Below, piece after piece: positions 10,422 to 22,800 of a DNA stretch of 64,000 nt (within the stretch, counting starts at the first letter, position 1; each line of letters opens with the position of its first letter). A model generated the notes under the pieces. The model had not been told where the DNA came from. It saw nothing but the letters and a program-made list of their open reading frames with translations, and searched no databases. The translations under genes were made by a program, and so were the position numbers. This stretch comes from Mesostigma viride (taxonomy: Eukaryota; Streptophyta; Mesostigmatophyceae; Mesostigmatales; Mesostigmataceae): the NCBI GenBank assembly GCA_009746045.1, contig RPFO01000079.1, forward strand, positions 1,067,285 through 1,131,284, given 5' to 3'.

Positions 10422-11487
10422 ATGCATCGGCCTAGTCGACAGAGACACATGGTGGTGCCGGTATCTCGGGCTCGAACAGCTCTCAGCAGTAAGATTAGCA
10501 ACACACAACGCATGCTAGATTTTCTACGCCTCTGCGTTGCGCAATCATCCTCGAATACCCAGAGCAGGCGGCAGGCTCGCATCCTCCGCCTGCAGGACAA
10601 GCTCAATGCGATGAAAGCACTATTCCCCCCATTTCCCTCCCCTCCGTTCCATCCCCACCCCCACCTTTCCGCTGCATCCATCCCCATCCCCCTTGCTGCC
10701 GACGTAGCAGCAATCGGTGGCACGCTGACTGCTGAACTTCCTCACATTTCCACCGCCGCCGCCTCCACCTCCACTGCCATTTCCGCCTCCACTGCCGACA
10801 TCAAAGCCCAGCTCCTCGACCTCGACCAACGCCTTCAAGCCACCGCCAACGCCCTTGAGAGCTTGCATGACACCGCCGGCCTCACCGCCTAGGCGGTGAA
10901 GGACATCGCCGCCCAGCCGGCGCCTGCTGGCCCGGCCGGCGATGCTGAGCCCTCCACCTGGGCGGACTTGCTTAAGCAGCACACCACCTCCACCACCTCC
11001 ACCATCTCGGCACAACTCAAGCAACAAGCCCTCGACCTTCGCGAGGAAGCCGGCATCGCCCCGGGCGCAGCCACAATGTCATCGTCAAGCACTTCGACCA
11101 GCCGGCAGGTGAGACCTCCACGAGCCTTCTTGAGGCATTTAAGCGCGACATTTTTGCCCCCATGCTACTCACTGGTGAGCTGGACATGTCGGCTGTCCGC
11201 CTCCCCCGCGCGCGGGGGAACTGAGGGCTGGCCCGGCACCCGTGCTCCTCACCTTTAAGTACATGGCGGACAAGCTGTCGTTCCTTAAATGCCGCAAGAA
11301 GCTCTCGGAGACTCGCTTCACGCTGGACGACGACTTGACCCTGGCCCAGCAACAGCGGCGATGCGAGCTATGGCCGACCTACCTCCAGCTCCGGCAGAGC
11401 GCACGGGGGAAGCCGGTATACTGGAGGGGGGCGGTCATCCACGTTGACCACAAGCCCTGGCAGCCCCCTCCTGCCACCTCAGACTAG
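10422..11487 (+). pseudogene. LINE ORF1-like gene, broken by an in-frame stop and a frameshift
   Basis: An ATG at 10,422 opens a frame with a Ser/Thr/Ala-rich, coiled-coil-like N-terminus (STADIKAQLLDLDQRLQATA). A TAG at 10,890-10,892 interrupts it, and the same frame resumes (STWADLLKQHTTSTTSTISA). A frameshift near 11,070 moves the homology to another frame (HNVIVKHFDQPAGETSTSLL), with a second shift near 11,220. The final segment (APVLLTFKYMADKLSFLKCR; LDDDLTLAQQQRRCELWPTY) ends at 11,487. It probably served the family B ORF2 that follows at 11,725. No function is expected in this state. Confidence 0.7.
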
Positions 11488-11724
11488 GAATATATATTAA
11501 AAATATAATTACTTACAGCAGAGTGAAATCACTCAAACCAAAGCAAACGCCCAGCTATAAACCTAGGAATATATATACCAGTAGTGTAGATTAGTAAGGC
11601 TTAGCCTAGCATGTGGCCCACACGCATGTGCGCCCATAATGGCCCCCATGGATGATGCCTTCAACATTTAGCCACGCTATGTCTATAATGGGACCCCCAT
11701 GGATGTTGCATTAAGAATTTAGCC

Positions 11725-13072
11725 ATGCTATGCCTATGCAATTCTGTCCTCTGGGACGCTCTATGGGCTGTACTTGCTCGCGCTCGCGTCCCCACTCCCC
11801 TGATTACCGTCATCCGCACGCTGTATGAGGGGTCGACCACTTCGGTGCGCACTCAACACGGCATTACCCCGCCATGCCCACTGCAGACCGGCGTCTGGCA
11901 GGGTTGCGTCCTGTCGCCGTACCTGTTTATTATTGTAGTGGATTATGTTATGCGCCAGGCACGTGCTCGCTTTGCTAGCATTGCAGGCCGTGCCCCTGGC
12001 CTAGCGATCACGAACGAGCTTGGGGAAGGGGGGCCGACTAACAAGCAGAATTTACTAGCTGAACTCATTTATGCCGACGACATCACGCTCATCGAGAAGC
12101 CGGAGTCTGCCCAACTTTGGCTGGACTGCCTGGCGCTCGAGGCTCGGGCGGTTGGTCTAGAAATCAGCCCCAAAACGGAGGCCCTGGCCCTCGGCATGGC
12201 AGGGCCCCCACCCACACTCGATCCGCCTCTTAGACGATGCCGAGGTCAACTACCCTCCTTCAGGCCGCTTCAAGCTGCTCGGCAGTTGGCTTCCCGACTG
12301 CGAGGACGACATGACGACACGGATCGGCATGGCGTGGGCGCACCTCCATGACCACCGCCGCTGGTGGAGCAACCCCGCCCTACCCCGGATCGTCAAGCGT
12401 GACCTCTTCAAGGTCGTCATTCTGACGATCCTGACCTACGGCGCCGAGACGTGGACACTGATGCAGGAGCTGGAGCAACGACTCGACGGCGCCGTCACGA
12501 AGATGCTGCGCAAGGCCCTTAATATCCCCTTTGGTTTGCACATTAGTAATGAGGATTTGTACGCTGATTTGCCCTATGTTTCCCACATTATTAGGCACAG
12601 GCGCCTGGGCCTAGCCGGGCACCTGGCCCGCACAGATCAGGTAGATACATCAGATAGACTAGCTGGCACCAAGCCCGCCCAGCCTGGGCGATATGTCCTC
12701 ACCTGGCGTGCCCCCGGCCGCGCGCGGCAGGGCCGCCACCCGTGGACTTTTCGTGATAGACTCGGCATGGACATGTGCTACACTAGACGTGACGGGCTCA
12801 CCCCCGGGCAGCCTCCTGGTTTGTCTGTAATATGGAGGCAGATGGTGCGCAAGGATAGATGGCAAGTAGTGATGAAGGAGACCACCCCCAAGCCTGTGGG
12901 GGCTCCGCGTGTGACCAAGTATGGCATTCATAGCGATTCGGGCCGCGGTGCCCACACCCCTGTAACTAGGACCTAGATAGCTTATACCATCCATTCCATC
13001 CCATGTTCCCCTCCCACTGAGGACTTATGCTCACGTGACGCAGTCACGTGTCTATTAATTAATTAATTAATG
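11725..13072 (+). pseudogene. LINE family B ORF2 fragment (reverse transcriptase) with 3' end
   Basis: The copy is 5'-truncated: it begins at VLWDALWAVLARARVPTPLI and lacks endonuclease and fingers. It contains GVWQGCVLSPYLFIIVVDYV (RT region between motifs A and C) and the catalytic LIYADDITLIEKPE (YADD intact). A frameshift near 12,200-12,310 moves the reading to RIGMAWAHLHDHRRWWSNPA ... ILTILTYGAETWTLMQELEQ ... DLYADLPYVSHIIRH, ending at 12,976. The 3' UTR closes with the perfect hairpin CACGTGA-CGCAG-TCACGTG (13,032-13,050) and TCTATTAATTAATTAATTAA. Confidence 0.85.
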
Positions 13073-13269
13073 CCTATGCAGAGAGATACTCTCTGTTGAG
13101 ACGCCATGCCCTCGCCCTTGTATAGCCATGATGATCTTCCCCCACATGGCATGCTCCCCCTTAGCTGGGCATAGCGTGATAGACCGTGAGGGTGCGGGTG
13201 CCCTGGTGCACCTAGAGCAAGGGTAGCTTACATTCCCACCCTTGCATGAAGTAGCCTAGGATGTATTAA

Positions 13270-13500
13270 AAGCCATATGCCCCCGTTCTCAGGGATATGT
13301 GCTACATTGACTCCCAACGGAGTGATGTTCCTAATTAATTAATTAATCCCCATCCCCCATCGTCGTTCTCCCCAGATAAGATTAGCTTAGAGTTAGATTA
13401 GTTCGGTTTCGCGGCTTTGCCCACCTCCATCCATCCAGCAAGGGAATATGTGCTACATGATCTCCCAACGGAGTCATGTTATACTTTAATTTAATTTAAT
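13270..13500 (+). mobile_element. two adjacent LINE family A-type 3' ends
   Basis: Two solo 3' ends follow each other. The first has ACATTGACTCCCAACGGAGT then GATGT and (TTAA)n, ending near 13,345. The second (13,375-13,500) has the family A 3' UTR start GATTAGCTTAGAGTTAGATT, ACATGATCTCCCAACGGAGT and a TTTAATTTAATTTAA tail. Neither keeps coding sequence. From 13,500 to 13,884 I see nothing else. Confidence 0.65.
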
Positions 13501-13884
13501 GATGCAGACGATATTCGTAACTTTCGTGTACTTAATTTCTAACGAGATTAGCATAGTAAGTCCATGGCATGCCCATGCGCACGACACGCCAGTACTTGCT
13601 TACTTCATGCATGTGCAGAACTGTTTTCATTGCACAGGGCTCACCATGACTAATTAAACAGAGCTCTGGATTACTGGAGAAGGTCATGAATGAATCTAGT
13701 AGGAATGTTGACATGATGATTTATCACATTTATGTCCACTTCTGCCAGTGAACAACGGCATGATACAAGTTACACCGTCCCTAAATTGAGGCCCGGTGAA
13801 CACAGCTCCAATAGGGAATTTCTTCTGATGTCAAAGATGAACCATTTGCAAAAAAGCACACGCAACGTAAGGCCTTGCCACTAT

Positions 13885-16800
13885 TTACAAACCCTTGAGG
13901 GTTGACGGGCCCGCAGCATGGTCAAAGTCATCCACCGGATCGGTCCATCGGCTCTGCTGCTCCCGACTTGCCACCTGCTCCCATGATACACCAGGGAACC
14001 ACAGACAAGCAGGTCGCACGACCTCGTCAGAGCAGCCCATCACACAACATCCAACCAAAAAGGTAGATTGTGCCATCTTTGTGCAGCGATGGGCTGGCAA
14101 GGGCGCCACACCGACACAGCTCATCAGCTATTGAGGCAAGAGGAAGGAAATAAGAAACGGCAATGTTCACGCCTGCCAAGGCGACATCGGCGCATTCAGC
14201 TACACCCTTTGCTAGACAAAATCTATATGAAAGACTACCACATTCAAACCACCCACAAATGAAAATTTTCTGTCATTGCTGATGCACATTTTGGCTCAAG
14301 TGCGGAAGCACACTTGGCCATACCATGCTGAGGCACATTTGGCCATACCTTGCTGAGGTAGACACGGCTGGCAGACAGGAGGTCGTCCTCCGCTTGGACG
14401 CGCTCGGCCAGCCGCATCATGCTGCCAGACAGCACGACATGAACCAGGCCATGAGCCAGGCAACAACCAGGAGTGGGCACAAGAGAGCGCATGTTTAAAA
14501 AAGCTTGTCACCCTGTGCGTGTGTGTGCATGTCCGTCTGTGTCCGTGCGCACATCAGCTCCAGCCCCACGAACAGCCACATGCAAGCAAAGCGGCACCAC
14601 GCTGCCCGATCGCTGCTGCCGCTAATGTCCCTGTACGCCTGTGGTCCAGCGGGGGACAGGTGCGGGTCCAGCGGTGCCAGCATAAGCCACGGCAGGCCAA
14701 ACACAGCGATACACATTGGCATGGGATTCTTGCCCCGGCCGGGTGACCACACTTGGGGTTGGGAGCCCAATTTATTGAGAACAAGGAACGGTGCTGACAT
14801 CTCGACAACTTGTTGCCCATGACACCAACAAGTTGCCCGTGGGGATGGTGACAGGGAGCAGCAGCAAAAGATCCAGAGTCCCCAGAAGGGAGATGCCACC
14901 CCAACCCATGCATCGGGCAGGCCAACGTTTGAGCAGAGCAGGGAAGGGAACTGAGCCCCCATCCCTGCCACCCTCACAGATGCGCGTGCCATGCGTGCCG
15001 ACAAAGGAAGAGCCGATGCGCTGTGCACGCCTCATGGGTTCCATCTGTGCTGGGGAGCATGGGTTGAACATTCGTGAACGTGTTGTACCTGAAACACTTG
15101 GATGCAGCCGACACGCCCATGCACTCCACCGTGCCTCCACCGACTATCCTACCGTGTTCAAGTCCCTGTAATATATGGGCATGCAAAGGGAATTAATCAC
15201 CTTCATGTATTGCTACTGCATGCATGACCCCCCTCCCCCCAAGCACAGTCCAGCGGCCATGTGGTCAAGGGCTACCACTGCATGGCATGCCCTCCCTCAA
15301 GGCATGCAGACACGTGGCGCATGAACAGCCCCACCCAAGAACAAGCCTCCGTGTCCCACCCCTGCAGGTCGTTGTCCAGCCGCGCCGCCGTGCCGCTCGT
15401 GTTGTATCCTTCGGGGTCCTCCTTGAAGCAGACCATCGCGCTGCTCTGGTTGATGGTGGCGAAAATCTCGCGGTTCTCGATCTGGGGCAAGAGGGGGGGG
15501 AGGGATAGAAAGCAGCAAGGGGGGGGCAAGGAAAAGGAGGGCAGGAAAGGAGGGCCGGCGAGCGGAAGGGGGCAAGGAGGCGCCGACGAGGGGCGCCACA
15601 TGTTCAGAACAGCATCAGGCCGCTCTGGGATTTGAATACTTGAAAGCTCTCCCCTTTGCATCCGCAGGAGTGTCCTGGCAGCAACCGTCCAAGCCACGCT
15701 GCATCCTCTTCCACTGTCGCCGGACGTCCTTCAACGTGCCGGGCGGCGAGGAAGCGACTCAGTTTTGGTTGAAGGGTTCCTTCATCCGGAGCCACACACA
15801 GATTATGGGGGCGGTCACCCTCACGGTGGAGGCGGCCGTCATCAGCATCTATGAGAGCCTATACAGAGGCTACCTGGGCTGACCCTGCCCACCCAGCAAG
15901 CACTCGGGCGCCCATGCATGCCTGCTCATGTCGCGGCTAGCCAACCACTGTATCTGTCCTCTAGGTACACACCTCACTGCTGGCCGCTAGCCCTTTTGTA
16001 CCATGCGCTCTATACCTCATGAGCACCTTACAGCAGCCCACCCCCCTTGCGCGCTATATACAGCACCCAAACACCATGCACGATACCTAGCACCACCCAC
16101 CATGCGAAGCACGTGCTGCTTGGCACACGACCAGCCACCAACATGATACCGCTGGGTACTAAGTACATCTGCGACCACCCACCATGCGCAGCACGTGCTG
16201 CTCGGCCTCCTTGCCGCTGCCCAGCTGCACGGTGGACGCGATGTCCTGCAGCGACAGCGTGAGGTACGTCTGCGTGATGCGCTGGATGTTGCGGCGGTAG
16301 AGCGACGCCACCGCCTGCTTGGCGATGCCCAGGTTCAGGTCGGCCGCCAGCACCTTGGTGTGGGCGGCGACCGCGTTGCGCAGCTCTCCGATGTCACGAC
16401 CCGCGTAGACCGACGCCAGGTCCATGTACGGCTGGGGCAGTGAGGGGGGGAGATGGCAGCAGTGGAGAAGGGAGGCCGATGGGGAGGCAGGCAGGGGGGA
16501 GATTACAAGTGTGTGTGGTAAGGCACACCGAGAAAGGTGTGTCACAGAGAGAGGCAGGTATCTCACACATGCGATGACATGTGTCGACGGGGGCGTGGGT
16601 GTGGGTGGGTCTCATCCATCTCTCACAAGGGGATGAGCATGCCTCGCGGCGAGAAAGGGCACACCATCTCATCGAGGAACAGGGGAAGCAAGCCAGACAC
16701 TTCAAAGATACTGCAAGGTTGCTGCCTCTGGAGTGTCCCTTCCCACGGACCATGCATCTCCCTAAGAAGAACAAACAACCGGCGCCCACAGGAACGAGGC

Positions 16801-19800
16801 AGCCCTCTTGTTCTGGTACAGACCACCCTCACCTCATGCACCCCCCACAGGAACGAGGCATGGACCGGTAGCCGCTTGCCGTGCGGTTGGGGTCAGGAGT
16901 GAAGACGGGGACGTGCAAGTTGCAGGGCTTCCTGGCTCATGCTCGCCCACGTACCTGATATGACCTGCCCCCACACCCCCCTTACACTGTACAAGGTCAT
17001 CTAAGTGACCGAGCAACATGAGAGCCGCGTGGGAACCCACCTCTCCCTCCACTGCCCCCGCGCATACCTGGCAGTGCATGCGGAGCGATCGCTGCACCGA
17101 GGATGAGGTGTACTTGGAGAACTGGGGCACCTGCGGACAAACGAGGGGGAAGGGGCAAGACAAGACAAACAAGCGGAACACGGCAGAAGGAAGGACATAA
17201 AATACACAGCGTATTGCATAGGATTTCTCACTTAACAAAACACAAGGGGAGAAGGACACAGCGGGACAGATACTGTAAGCGATGCACCAGGAAACATGCA
17301 TAAAGAGGGAAAACAAGGGAACGAATCCACACCGAACAACCACGCCTTGTTAGCAGTACGCAGACGGCAGCACATGGTGGGCGTATGGCTGAACACAGGC
17401 CGCACAGGGCGGAGGTGCCTATGCACAAAACGTAGCCGGACTCGTCAGCAAGTACAAACAGGAGGATGCGCCACAGATCCGACAACGCAAATACGGGCAC
17501 AGAGGGACACGGAATGCATAAGAATAAACGAACAGAGACAAGTAGACCAGTTGCTTCGATCTAAAACTAGCACAACCACAGAATAAGCCCAAGCGTCATA
17601 AGAAGTCTCACCGACCCAGGTGATGGGCCTCGTCTCAGAAACACCAGGCACGGAAGTGCAATGGACCACCCCTATCGAACCGCACACACCGCCGGCCCAG
17701 TGTATGCACACTACCAGCCGTTTGACAAGGCGCGACCGCACCCACTTGCCCGTTGACAATACGCAAACACACCCATTGACAATAAGCAAGCACACCCACC
17801 TGCCCGTTGACAATGAGCGACAGCAGCACGAATTTCTTGTAGCAGGCGACGATGATGGCGTTCATCTCGGTGGTGGGTGTGGTCACAGCCTGGGGGCCAG
17901 CAGCATAAACAAGGTCAGGGCAGCAGCAAAAGGAACCAAGTTGGGGGCAGCAGCGCAAACAAGGTCAGGGCAGCAGCGTGAACAAGGTCAGGGTAGCAGC
18001 GTGAACAAGGTCAGGGCAGCAGCGTAAACAAGGTCAGGGCAGCAGCGTAAACAAGGTCAGGGCAGCAGCGTGAACAAGGTCAGGGCAGCAGCGTGAACAA
18101 GGTCAGGGTAGCAGCGTGAACAAGGTCAGGGCAGCAGCGTAAACAAGGTCAGGGCAGCAGCGTAAACAAGGTCAGGGCAGCAGCGTAAACAAGGTCAGGG
18201 CAGCAGCGTAAACAAGGTCAGGGCAGCAGCGTGAACAAGGTCAGGGCAGCAGCGTAAACAAGGTCAGGGCAGCAGCGTAAACAAGGTCAGGGCAGCAGCG
18301 TAAACAAGGTCAGGGCAGCAGCGTAAACAAGGTCAGGGCAGCAGCGTGAACAAGGTCAGGGCAGCAGCGTGAACAAGGTCAGGGCAGCAGTGTAAACAAG
18401 GTCAAGGGCAGCAGCGTAAACAAGGTCAGGGCAGCAGGGTAAACAAGGTCAAGGGCAGCAGCGTAAACAAGGTCAGGGCAGCAGCGTAAACAAGGTCAGG
18501 GCAGCAGCGTAAACAAGGTCAGGGCAGCAGCGTGAACAAGGTCAGGGCAGCAGTGTAAACAAGGTCAGGGCAGCAGCGTAAACAAGGTCAGGGCAGCAGC
18601 GTAAACAAGGTCAGGGCAGCAGCGTAAACAAGGTCAGGGCAGCAGCGTAAACAAGGTCAGGGTAGCAGCGTAAACAAGGTCAGGGTAGCAGCGTGAACAA
18701 GGTCAGGGCAGCAGCGTAAACAAGGTCAGGGCAGCAGCGTAAACAAGGTCAGGGTAGCAGCGCAAACAAGGTCAGGGCAGCAGCGTGAACAAGGTCAGGG
18801 CAGCAGCGTGAACAAGGTCAGGGCAGCAGCGTGAACAAGGTCAGGGCAGCAGCGTAAACAAGGTCAGGGCAGCAGCGTAAACAAGGTCAGGGCAGCAGCG
18901 TAAACAAGGTCAGGGCAGCAGCGTAAACAAGGTCAGGGTAGCAGCGCAAACAAGGTCAGGGTAGCAGCATAAACAAGGTCAGGGCAGCAGCGTGAACAAG
19001 GTCAGGGCAGCAGCAAATGGAACCAAGTTGGGGGCTGCAGCATAAGGTAAGTGAAGCAAGTCATCAGGTGAATGCAAGCACACCGCTAGCCCGTGCGCTG
19101 CCTCCACTGCAAGCGCAACCTTGTAGCAACTACACCGAGCAGTTGCTGCAAGCAACAGGTGGGTACAGCAGGCAGGTATAGCAGTGCAAGGTGGGCATAA
19201 CAGGAAGGGTTGAATTGTTTTTGTGGATTCTTACCCAGCCCTCCGGTGTCCGCAGTGTACTAGCCAGTGTGGCCAGGAGAGGGCAACAGCAGCATCCAAC
19301 GGGACACGGGGCCTGCAGACCGCGCCCCCAACGTCCAAACGGTCCCCCTGTACCCCCCCTTTATCCCCCCCCCCCCCCCCCTTTTGATAACCTGAGACGC
19401 GCATGCTAGTATCCTGACGTTGGGGATGCGAGTAATGCTGGTACAGACTCGGCCATGCAGGGCCAGCCCAGGGGCGCACATGACGGGGCAGACAGGATCC
19501 TTGGATGCCCGGTGGTGGCCCGACACGCCTGACTTCCCGTGGTTCCGCCCTTTTCATCCATCGCCACCAATTATGATGGTGTCACCAAGTGGAGATGCGA
19601 TGCTTCAAACTACGTCGTGCATGTGTCAGATGCTATCGCTTCGAACGGCAACCACCCAACAGTTGTAGTGACCAGTATAGTGAGCTCCATGCGCTGTACC
19701 TTCGCACAACAACCACCCAACAGTTATAGTGACCAGTGTAGTGAGTTCCATGCTCTGTAGCTTTGCACAACAACCACCCAAAAGTTATAGTGACCAGTGT

Positions 19801-22800
19801 AGTGAGTTCCATGCTCTGTAGCTTCGCACAACAACCACCCAACAGTTATAGTGACCAGTGTAGTGATTTCCATGCTCTGTAGCTTCGCACAACAACCACC
19901 ACACAGTTGGATAGTGACCAGTGTAGTGAGTACCATGCTCTGTAGCTTCACACGGCAACCACCCTGGCACACCACAAGTGCGCCAGGTGTCGTACTCACG
20001 CAAATGGTACAGCTCACGTAATGTGCCAGGTGTCACTCACGTAGTGGAGCAGCTCAAGCGCTTTCTTGAACTTCTTCAGGCCGATGAGCAGCATGCCACT
20101 GGCAGACATCACCACGGCATGGCACATCATGGCAGAGAAAACACAGGCACCAGCGCAGAACCATTCCCATGACCCGCATGGCAGCATCAGCCAGGGCGCG
20201 TAGGTAGAGGCCGAGAAAACTGGAAATCTGTGCATATATTGTAAGGCTAGTCTTGTGAAGCCAAAACCTCACCCACCTGTAAAAGCAGTGGAGTAAAACG
20301 CCTTCGCACCCACCCACCCCGTAGATGCAGTAGAGCAGGAAATGTCCGCAATTTCAGGCACGATTGCCTTGCGAGGCCGTAGACACAACCACCCGCAGAT
20401 GCAGTGGAGCAAAGAGTCTCCGCACCTATTGCAAATGGTCGGCGAACCTATTCCAATAGTCGGGGCATCTATCGCAAATGGCCAGCGCATCTATTGCAGA
20501 TGGTCGGTGCACCTATTGCAGATGGTCGCTGTTCAAGGCAACATACCGACCCACCTGCAGAGGCAGTAAAATAAAAAAGTAATTGCACCGCTATGAATCG
20601 TTGCCTTGCAAAAGAACACATGCAGACTGACCCACCCATCCGCCCGCCTGCCCGCCCGCCCACCCGCCCCCCACCCGCCCGCCGCCCGCCCGCCCGCCCG
20701 CCCGCCCGCCCGCCCGCCCGCCCGCCCACCCGCCCACCCGCCCGCCCGCCCGCCAGCCCGCCCGCCCGCCCGCCCGCCCGCCGCCCGCCCGCCCGCGCCC
20801 GCCCGCCGCCCGCCGCCCGCCGCCCGCCCGCCCGCCCGCTCGCCCGCCCGTCCGCCTGCCCGCCCGCCCGCCCGCGCGCCCGCCCGCGCGCCCGCCCGCG
20901 CGCCCGCCCGCGCGCGCGCCCACCCACCCACCCACCCACCCACCCACCCACCCACCCACCCACCCACCCACCCACCCACCCACCCACCCACCCACCCACC
21001 CACCCACCCACCCACCCACCCACCCACCCACCCACCCACCCACCCACCCACCCACCCACCCATCCATCCACCCGCAGAGGCAGTAGAACAAGAAATCTCG
21101 GCACCTGTGCCAATAGTACTCTTACAAAGCTAAAGCCAAATACACACAAAGAGGCAGTAAATAGAAACATAGAGTCTCCTCGCCCACCCACCCGCAGAGG
21201 CAGAAGAGTAAAATACTTTCTATCAGTACATATGGCCAGCCTGCGAAACATTTATAAACACCCACCCGTAGAGGCAGTAGAGCAGGAAATCGGTGGCCGT
21301 GACGCCTGTGACTTTTGGCAGAACGTCGTAAATCTCCTCCTCCACCAGCGGGGTGACCACGCCGTACGTGCGGGCCAGCAGCGCCACCTGGAAGACGTCC
21401 ACGTGCTGAGGGGTCAGGTGCGAGGGCGACGGCTGCATCTTGCGCAGCGCTCGCATGAGCGGCAGCACCGCGCGCTTGGCGCCATCATGGCCGTAGTGCG
21501 ACAGAATCGTGTCTTTGAAGCTGCGGCAGAGGGCCGCATCTGGCAAATAAGAGAGGGAGGGAGGGGGCAAACAAGGGAGGGGGCAGGTGAGGGAGGGGCG
21601 GTGGGGGCGGGCGATGGGCCGCAGGGGCGGGGGGCAGATGAATGATGGGGGGCGAGAAGGAATAGGGGTGCCGGGAAAACGGTGCGAGGGCGCCAGGGAC
21701 CTATCAGATGGGCCACAGGCATAGGGAGGCCATGTCTGGTTGACCCGATCATATGCTATGTATTGGGTAGAGAGAGACAGCCTTCTGGTGAAGGTTCATT
21801 ACATTTCAGAGAACATAATGACGAATGGTTGGGATGCGAATCGGGCGCGAATGCGTGCGATGAATCGCTGACGAGGGGGGGCTTGGGGTGGGAGATGGTT
21901 TGGGGGGGTGTCATGGGGCCTAGAGTGCCCAGGGGGTAAGCGGGGCGCTGACATCCCCTCCTAGTCCATCCGTGCACTCTGGCAAAACCATCATCACCAG
22001 CGCTTCATTTACTTTTTCCCACAGTCGGCGCATCAAAATTCTCGTAGACGGTGCCCAGCGAATGCCGGCCAGTCGCTACTAGAGCTTTATTGATAGAAGG
22101 AATTACTGAGCTACTGTTACTACGATGATCAGGGTTTAGGGTTTAGGGTTTAGCTTTATTGATAGAAGGAATTACTGAGCTACTGTTACTATGATGTTCA
22201 GGGTGCCGGCCCTTGTAGAGCCAACTGTCGGGCAGGAGCAGCGCCGAGCACTTTTTAAAACAGCCGGGTCCCGGTTTTGCCGGTGCGCCCACGGCAGCCG
22301 GATCGCGCATGGCTCCTGCGGCACCTGACACACGCATCACCACCCCCTGCCCTTTCAGCGCGCATCATCACCCCCTGCCCTTTCAGCGCACTGTCATGGC
22401 ACGGGGGCCAGGGGAGAGCGCGTGATTGTACTGGTGGTGGCACGCAGTAGATGTATCGGGTGCTGGGATGGCTGTCACAGCATGGTGTGTGCAAACAATG
22501 GGGGTACAGCATTCGCAGGAGACCAGGGATATGCTGGGAGATTCTGTGTACAGCCAATACATACAGCAAGTGCGTAGTGAGCACAACCTCGTGGCCCGCG
22601 GTGAAGGGGGCAACACTCGAGGGGGCGACGCATGAAGCACGCGGATGAAACACAACATGAATAAAAAATGCGGCAATATGAGGATTGCGTGCTTGCACAG
22701 CCAAGGATCTCTAAACTGGCGTCCATACATACATTTCTCAGGGACGATGCGGATGTGCGCGGGGTTGCACATGTCCAGGAATATCTGCAGGGTCTGCAGG

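Noticed and set aside
14495-15140. ORFs between CSN3 exons 8 and 9
   Set aside because: They lie in intron 8; the exon chain is complete and in phase without them.
17893-19015. CRISPR array (regular 23-bp repeats)
   Set aside because: There are no unique spacers; it is a head-to-tail minisatellite in a eukaryotic intron.
20469-21645. Long ORFs rich in Pro/Arg/Ala or Gly/Trp/Val
   Set aside because: They come from the CCCG/CCCA array inside CSN3 intron 3.
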